Shown here: positions 63,873-64,000 of the stretch, piece by piece | Layout of the letters: each line of letters opens with the position of its first letter | Position numbering within the stretch: position 1 is the stretch's first letter | Source of the DNA: Posidonia oceanica | Lineage: Eukaryota > Streptophyta > Magnoliopsida > Alismatales > Posidoniaceae | DNA length: 64,000 bases | Reading direction: 5' to 3' | Assembly: GCA_037176725.1 (NCBI GenBank) | Contig: JAZBRS010000059.1 | Coordinates: forward strand, 8,915,001-8,979,000 | The notes under the pieces: model-generated | Database searches by the model: none | What the model was told of the DNA's origin: nothing | What the model saw: the letters and a program-made list of their open reading frames with translations, nothing else | Position numbers and translations under genes: made by a program

Positions 63873-64000
63873 GTAAGTTCTGTTATTTCTTTCTGCTTCC
63901 TGAAAATTTCAATCTCTCCCCATTCAAGAAATGCATGTTTTGAACGTTCATCTATTTAAAAAACTACGTTTTCCTTGCTTTTTACGGTTTCATATAATGG

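Overview
This window is nuclear DNA of a flowering plant. The evidence is spliceosomal introns with GT/AG ends, a complete plant RABH1/RAB6 GTPase gene, plant-specific retrotransposon lineages (Tat-type Ty3/gypsy with two RNase H domains, a chromovirus-like solo LTR, a Sirevirus-like Ty1/copia element), a plant Helitron carrying an RPA gene, and L1-type LINEs. I cannot name the species. About three quarters of the window is transposon-derived.

1-19447: decayed Tat-type Ty3/gypsy sequence on the + strand. A broken pol (1-3634: RT, RNase H, second archaeal-type RNase H, integrase) is followed by a spacer, an intact 400-codon ORF related to the plant DUF7745/mobile-domain family (5117-6319), and a 1.7 kb block of hairpin-forming GATA...TATC satellites. 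Next come a polypurine tract at 8981 and a very long LTR (8991 to about 15124). The LTR is followed by a primer-binding-like site, a leader and a gag frame riddled with stop codons (16461 to about 19160). The order pol-PPT-LTR-PBS-gag means that two head-to-tail element copies share one LTR.

19448-22638: a 3.2 kb chromovirus-type solo LTR flanked by the 5-bp duplication GAGTT. Right of it lie the 3' part of another Tat-like element (22644-24740), its LTR (24741-26264) and about 4.3 kb of AT-rich DNA without recognisable genes.

About 30589-42367: a Helitron. It carries a broken Rep/Pif1-helicase gene, an intron-containing RPA70-like gene and, in its 3' part, captured fragments of three unrelated host genes in the same orientation: type II H+-pyrophosphatase, omega-amidase and a DRP3-type dynamin. 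It ends in a perfect 7-bp hairpin and CTAG. Next to it is an LTR-like remnant (42368-44570).

45566-64000: the genic part. A complete six-exon RABH1B gene (- strand) and an FHA-domain protein gene (+ strand, running off the window) are divergent, 463 bp apart between start codons. Intron 3 of the FHA gene is 10.4 kb because LINE, Ty1/copia and Sirevirus insertions are nested in it, yet all its splice junctions keep frame.

RABH1B is a Golgi trafficking GTPase. The FHA protein is a phosphothreonine-binding, coiled-coil protein of unknown role. They share an upstream region, but nothing else suggests a common function.
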